From the NCBI GenBank assembly GCA_041287635.1, contig JBGGNG010000012.1:1-17195 (forward strand): a stretch of 17,195 nt of DNA, written 5' to 3'. Both the position numbers and the translations under genes were made by a program. The number at the start of each line of letters is the position of its first letter. Positions within the stretch are counted from its first letter, which is position 1. The notes under the pieces were generated by a model. It was given only the letters and a program-made list of their open reading frames with translations, had not been told where the DNA came from and searched no databases. Of the stretch, positions 15,720 to 17,195 are shown piece after piece. This DNA comes from JAOUEA01 sp041287635. GTDB lineage: Bacteria; Actinomycetota; UBA4738; HRBIN12.

Positions 15720-15820
15720 GGGGGCGAGGGGGAGTTGAACCCCCACGTCGTTTCCGACACAGGAACCCGAACCTCGTGTCTGGCTTGTCAGGCTACGCCT
15801 GCAACCACGGTGACTCGCCG
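15720..15820 (-). pseudogene. Decayed class II (Leu-like) tRNA sequence
   Basis: On the minus strand there is a perfect T arm, GGGGG-TTCAACT-CCCCC (15744-15728), preceded by a variable-arm-like hairpin GTCG-GAAA-CGAC and an anticodon-arm-like hairpin (GACACGAGG ... CCTGTGTC) with loop TTCGGGTT. The 3' side TCGCCCC pairs partly with GGCGAG (15819-15814). The order acceptor, anticodon, long variable arm, T arm is that of a class II tRNA and resembles tRNA-Leu with a CAG anticodon, from memory. However, the D-arm region carries about 19 extra bases, the anticodon loop has eight bases and its stem has a bulge. It does not fold as a normal tRNA. Either it is a tRNA remnant or integration scar, or it is damaged by sequencing errors. 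Confidence 0.4.
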
Positions 15821-15893
15821 TCCAGTTCAAGACGGTCACAACCGACAGGCACCCCGAGACGAAGTCCGTCATCCGGCTGCTCTGATCCTCCAC

Positions 15894-17195
15894 TCAGGAT
15901 CCTGACGTGTCGGATCGGAACTTCGAGGCCATCTCCGTGCGCGAGTGAACACCCAGCTTGCGGTAGATGCGCTTGAGGTTGGCCTCCACCGTGTGGATGC
16001 TGACGAACAGCGCATCGGCCGCCTCCCTGTTGGTGCTGCCCCCGGCCACCAGCGCCGCCACCTTCTCTTCGGTCGGGGTCAGTTCGAGCGACGAGGGAGC
16101 CCGTCCGCCGATCCGCGCCAGCTCCTCACGTGCCCTCTCTGCCCACAACGCGGCGCCCAGCCCGTCGAAGACCTCCAAGGCCTTCGTGAGCGAGTCCCGA
16201 GCCTCCCGTTTCCTCTTCGCACGGCGCTCCACGGCTCCGCGCACCAGGAGGGTGCGCCCCAGCTCGAAAGGAAGGTGCAGGCGATCGTGAACCTGCACCG
16301 CCTCATCGGCCGCGGCCGACGCACCATCGAGGTCACCCCGCGCCGCCAACACGAGCGCTCGGCACCGTGCCCCCGTGGCGATGGTCCAGGCCCGATCGAG
16401 GTCCTTGCCGGCCTCCTCGAAGGGGGCGAGGAGCGCCTCGGACTGGTCGAGTCGCCCGAGCGCCACCAGCGCCTCCACCGCATCGGGGACGACGCGGAAG
16501 TAGGCGGGCTCCCGAACGCCCATCGCTTGCTCGAGTTCGACGGCCCTGGAAAGGTACGCATCGGCCTCGGCGGGTCGGCCCAGGGAAAGCTGGAGGAATC
16601 CAAGGACCGACAGGTTCGGGATCAGGAGGAAGACCTCGCCGCCCGCCTCGGCGACCCGCAGTCCCTCGAGGGCTGCCAACCTCGCAGGGTCTGCCCGCCC
16701 CAGATGGGCTTCCACCAGGCCCACCGCGAAGTGGCCCTCCGACGACAGGACCCCCATGCCGACTCGCTGGGCGCCCGCCATGCTCTCCCGGGCATGCTCC
16801 AGGGCCGCGTCCCAGTTGCCCGCCCGGCATTCCAGCTCGGCGAGGTGGTACCGGAACTGCGGGATCGCGCTCGAGACCCCGTGCGCCGCGGCATCACCCA
16901 GGAGCTCGGTGAACGTCCGGCGGGCCTCGTCCAAGCGATCGGTGGACTTGAGGATCATCGCCGCGACGAAGCTCGCACGCAGGACGTGGGATTTGAATTC
17001 GCCTTCCAGGTGCCCCTCCAGGGCGATCCCGCGATCGAGCATCTCCTGATCGACCCAGCGTCCGAGGAGGAACTCGACGAACGGATACGCCTGGAACGCC
17101 TCGGCCATCACCCGTGGGTCCTGCAGCTCCTCGGCCAGCTGCACCGCGGCGCGCGCGTGCCGTTCCGATGCCGCGAGGTCTCCCCTGAAGAGCCC
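15894..17195 (-). CDS. LuxR-family regulator with TPR-like repeats, 5' end cut by window edge
   Basis: The visible 433 residues are the C-terminal part of a large LuxR-type transcription regulator. Most of it is helical pairs of TPR type, for example AALEHARESMAGAQRVG, LLIPNLSVLGFLQLSLGRP, ALVALGRLDQSEALLAPFEE and LVLAARGDLDGASAAADEAV. The last about 65 residues are a LuxR/GerE helix-turn-helix: LTPTEEKVAALVAGGSTNR, EAADALFVSIHTVEANLKRI, YRKLGVHSRTEMA. The frame remains open to base 17195 through LFRGDLAASERHARAAV, so the GTG at 17144 is not the start. Relatives of this architecture (LAL/MalT-like) have an N-terminal ATPase domain, which would lie outside the window. It would activate transcription after a ligand- or ATP-dependent switch; target genes cannot be told from here. 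Confidence 0.9.
   Translation of the reverse strand, partial: GLFRGDLAASERHARAAVQLAEELQDPRVMAEAFQAYPFVEFLLGRWVDQEMLDRGIALEGHLEGEFKSHVLRASFVAAMILKSTDRLDEARRTFTELLGDAAAHGVSSAIPQFRYHLAELECRAGNWDAALEHARESMAGAQRVGMGVLSSEGHFAVGLVEAHLGRADPARLAALEGLRVAEAGGEVFLLIPNLSVLGFLQLSLGRPAEADAYLSRAVELEQAMGVREPAYFRVVPDAVEALVALGRLDQSEALLAPFEEAGKDLDRAWTIATGARCRALVLAARGDLDGASAAADEAVQVHDRLHLPFELGRTLLVRGAVERRAKRKREARDSLTKALEVFDGLGAALWAERAREELARIGGRAPSSLELTPTEEKVAALVAGGSTNREAADALFVSIHTVEANLKRIYRKLGVHSRTEMASKFRSDTSGS

Noticed and set aside
15720..15893. A tmRNA (ssrA) 3' end
   Set aside because: The T arm and GACG-like context are reminiscent, but the matching 5' acceptor strand would have to lie inside the LuxR coding region and none is found. 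A tRNA-Leu-like remnant fits better.
15884..15901. GATCCT-CCACTC-AGGATC hairpin at the end of the LuxR gene as a terminator
   Set aside because: The six-base stem overlaps the stop codon and no T tract follows on either strand, so it cannot be supported as an intrinsic terminator.
15711..15905. Short open frames across the tRNA-like region
   Set aside because: They translate the tRNA-like sequence itself (for example DVGVQLPLAP on the minus strand), a typical artefact, and lack family similarity or a ribosome-binding site.

Overview
This is a high-GC window with short intergenic gaps. Several genes have an actinobacterial TANNNT -10 box only 6-9 nt before the start codon and no Shine-Dalgarno sequence. 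The gene families (serS next to DUF4446, TAP-like exported hydrolase, hydrolase-fused class III cyclase, large LuxR/TPR regulator) suggest an Actinomycetota chromosome, probably a deep-branching class such as Acidimicrobiia or Thermoleophilia. The class-level guess is inference. No phage, plasmid, insertion sequence or CRISPR array is visible.

Layout, left to right. At 1-324 (minus) is the 5' part of a glycerophosphodiester phosphodiesterase gene. At 430-2021 (plus) is a class III nucleotide cyclase joined through one membrane helix to an extracytoplasmic beta-propeller, broken by three frameshifts. At 2080-5406 (plus) is an 1108-residue protein made of eight tandem PAS domains with no recognisable output domain. 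At 5408-7690 (minus) is a compact operon DUF4446 - bactofilin - serS. At 7833-9239 (plus) is a membrane Ser/Thr kinase with an FN3-like ectodomain, a non-standard catalytic loop and a shortened C-lobe. At 9326-9937 (plus) is a small membrane protein. At 9924-11368 (minus) are a conserved protein of unknown function and a twice-frameshifted yaaA. At 11437-12658 (plus) is a degenerate alpha/beta-hydrolase fused to a second class III cyclase, with one frameshift. At 12697-14720 (minus) is a secreted TAP-like hydrolase with a frameshift and an in-frame stop. At 14878-15714 (plus) is a GNAT-type acetyltransferase. At about 15720-15820 (minus) is a decayed tRNA-Leu-like sequence. At 15894-17195 (minus) is the C-terminal part of a LuxR-family regulator.

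The window is rich in signalling: two cyclases, a sensor-only PAS array, a receptor-like kinase and a LuxR regulator. Nothing shows that they form one pathway; several have their own promoter-like sequence and they are interleaved with housekeeping genes. The most unusual items are the eight-PAS protein, the cyclase with a swapped Lys/Asp substrate pair and a beta-propeller ectodomain, the cyclase fused to a hydrolase that has lost its triad, and the tRNA-like scar.

Seven frameshifts fall in four genes, five of them explained by one missing base and some at G or C runs. Residual sequencing or assembly error is a serious alternative to gene decay, and the genes called broken here may be intact in the organism.
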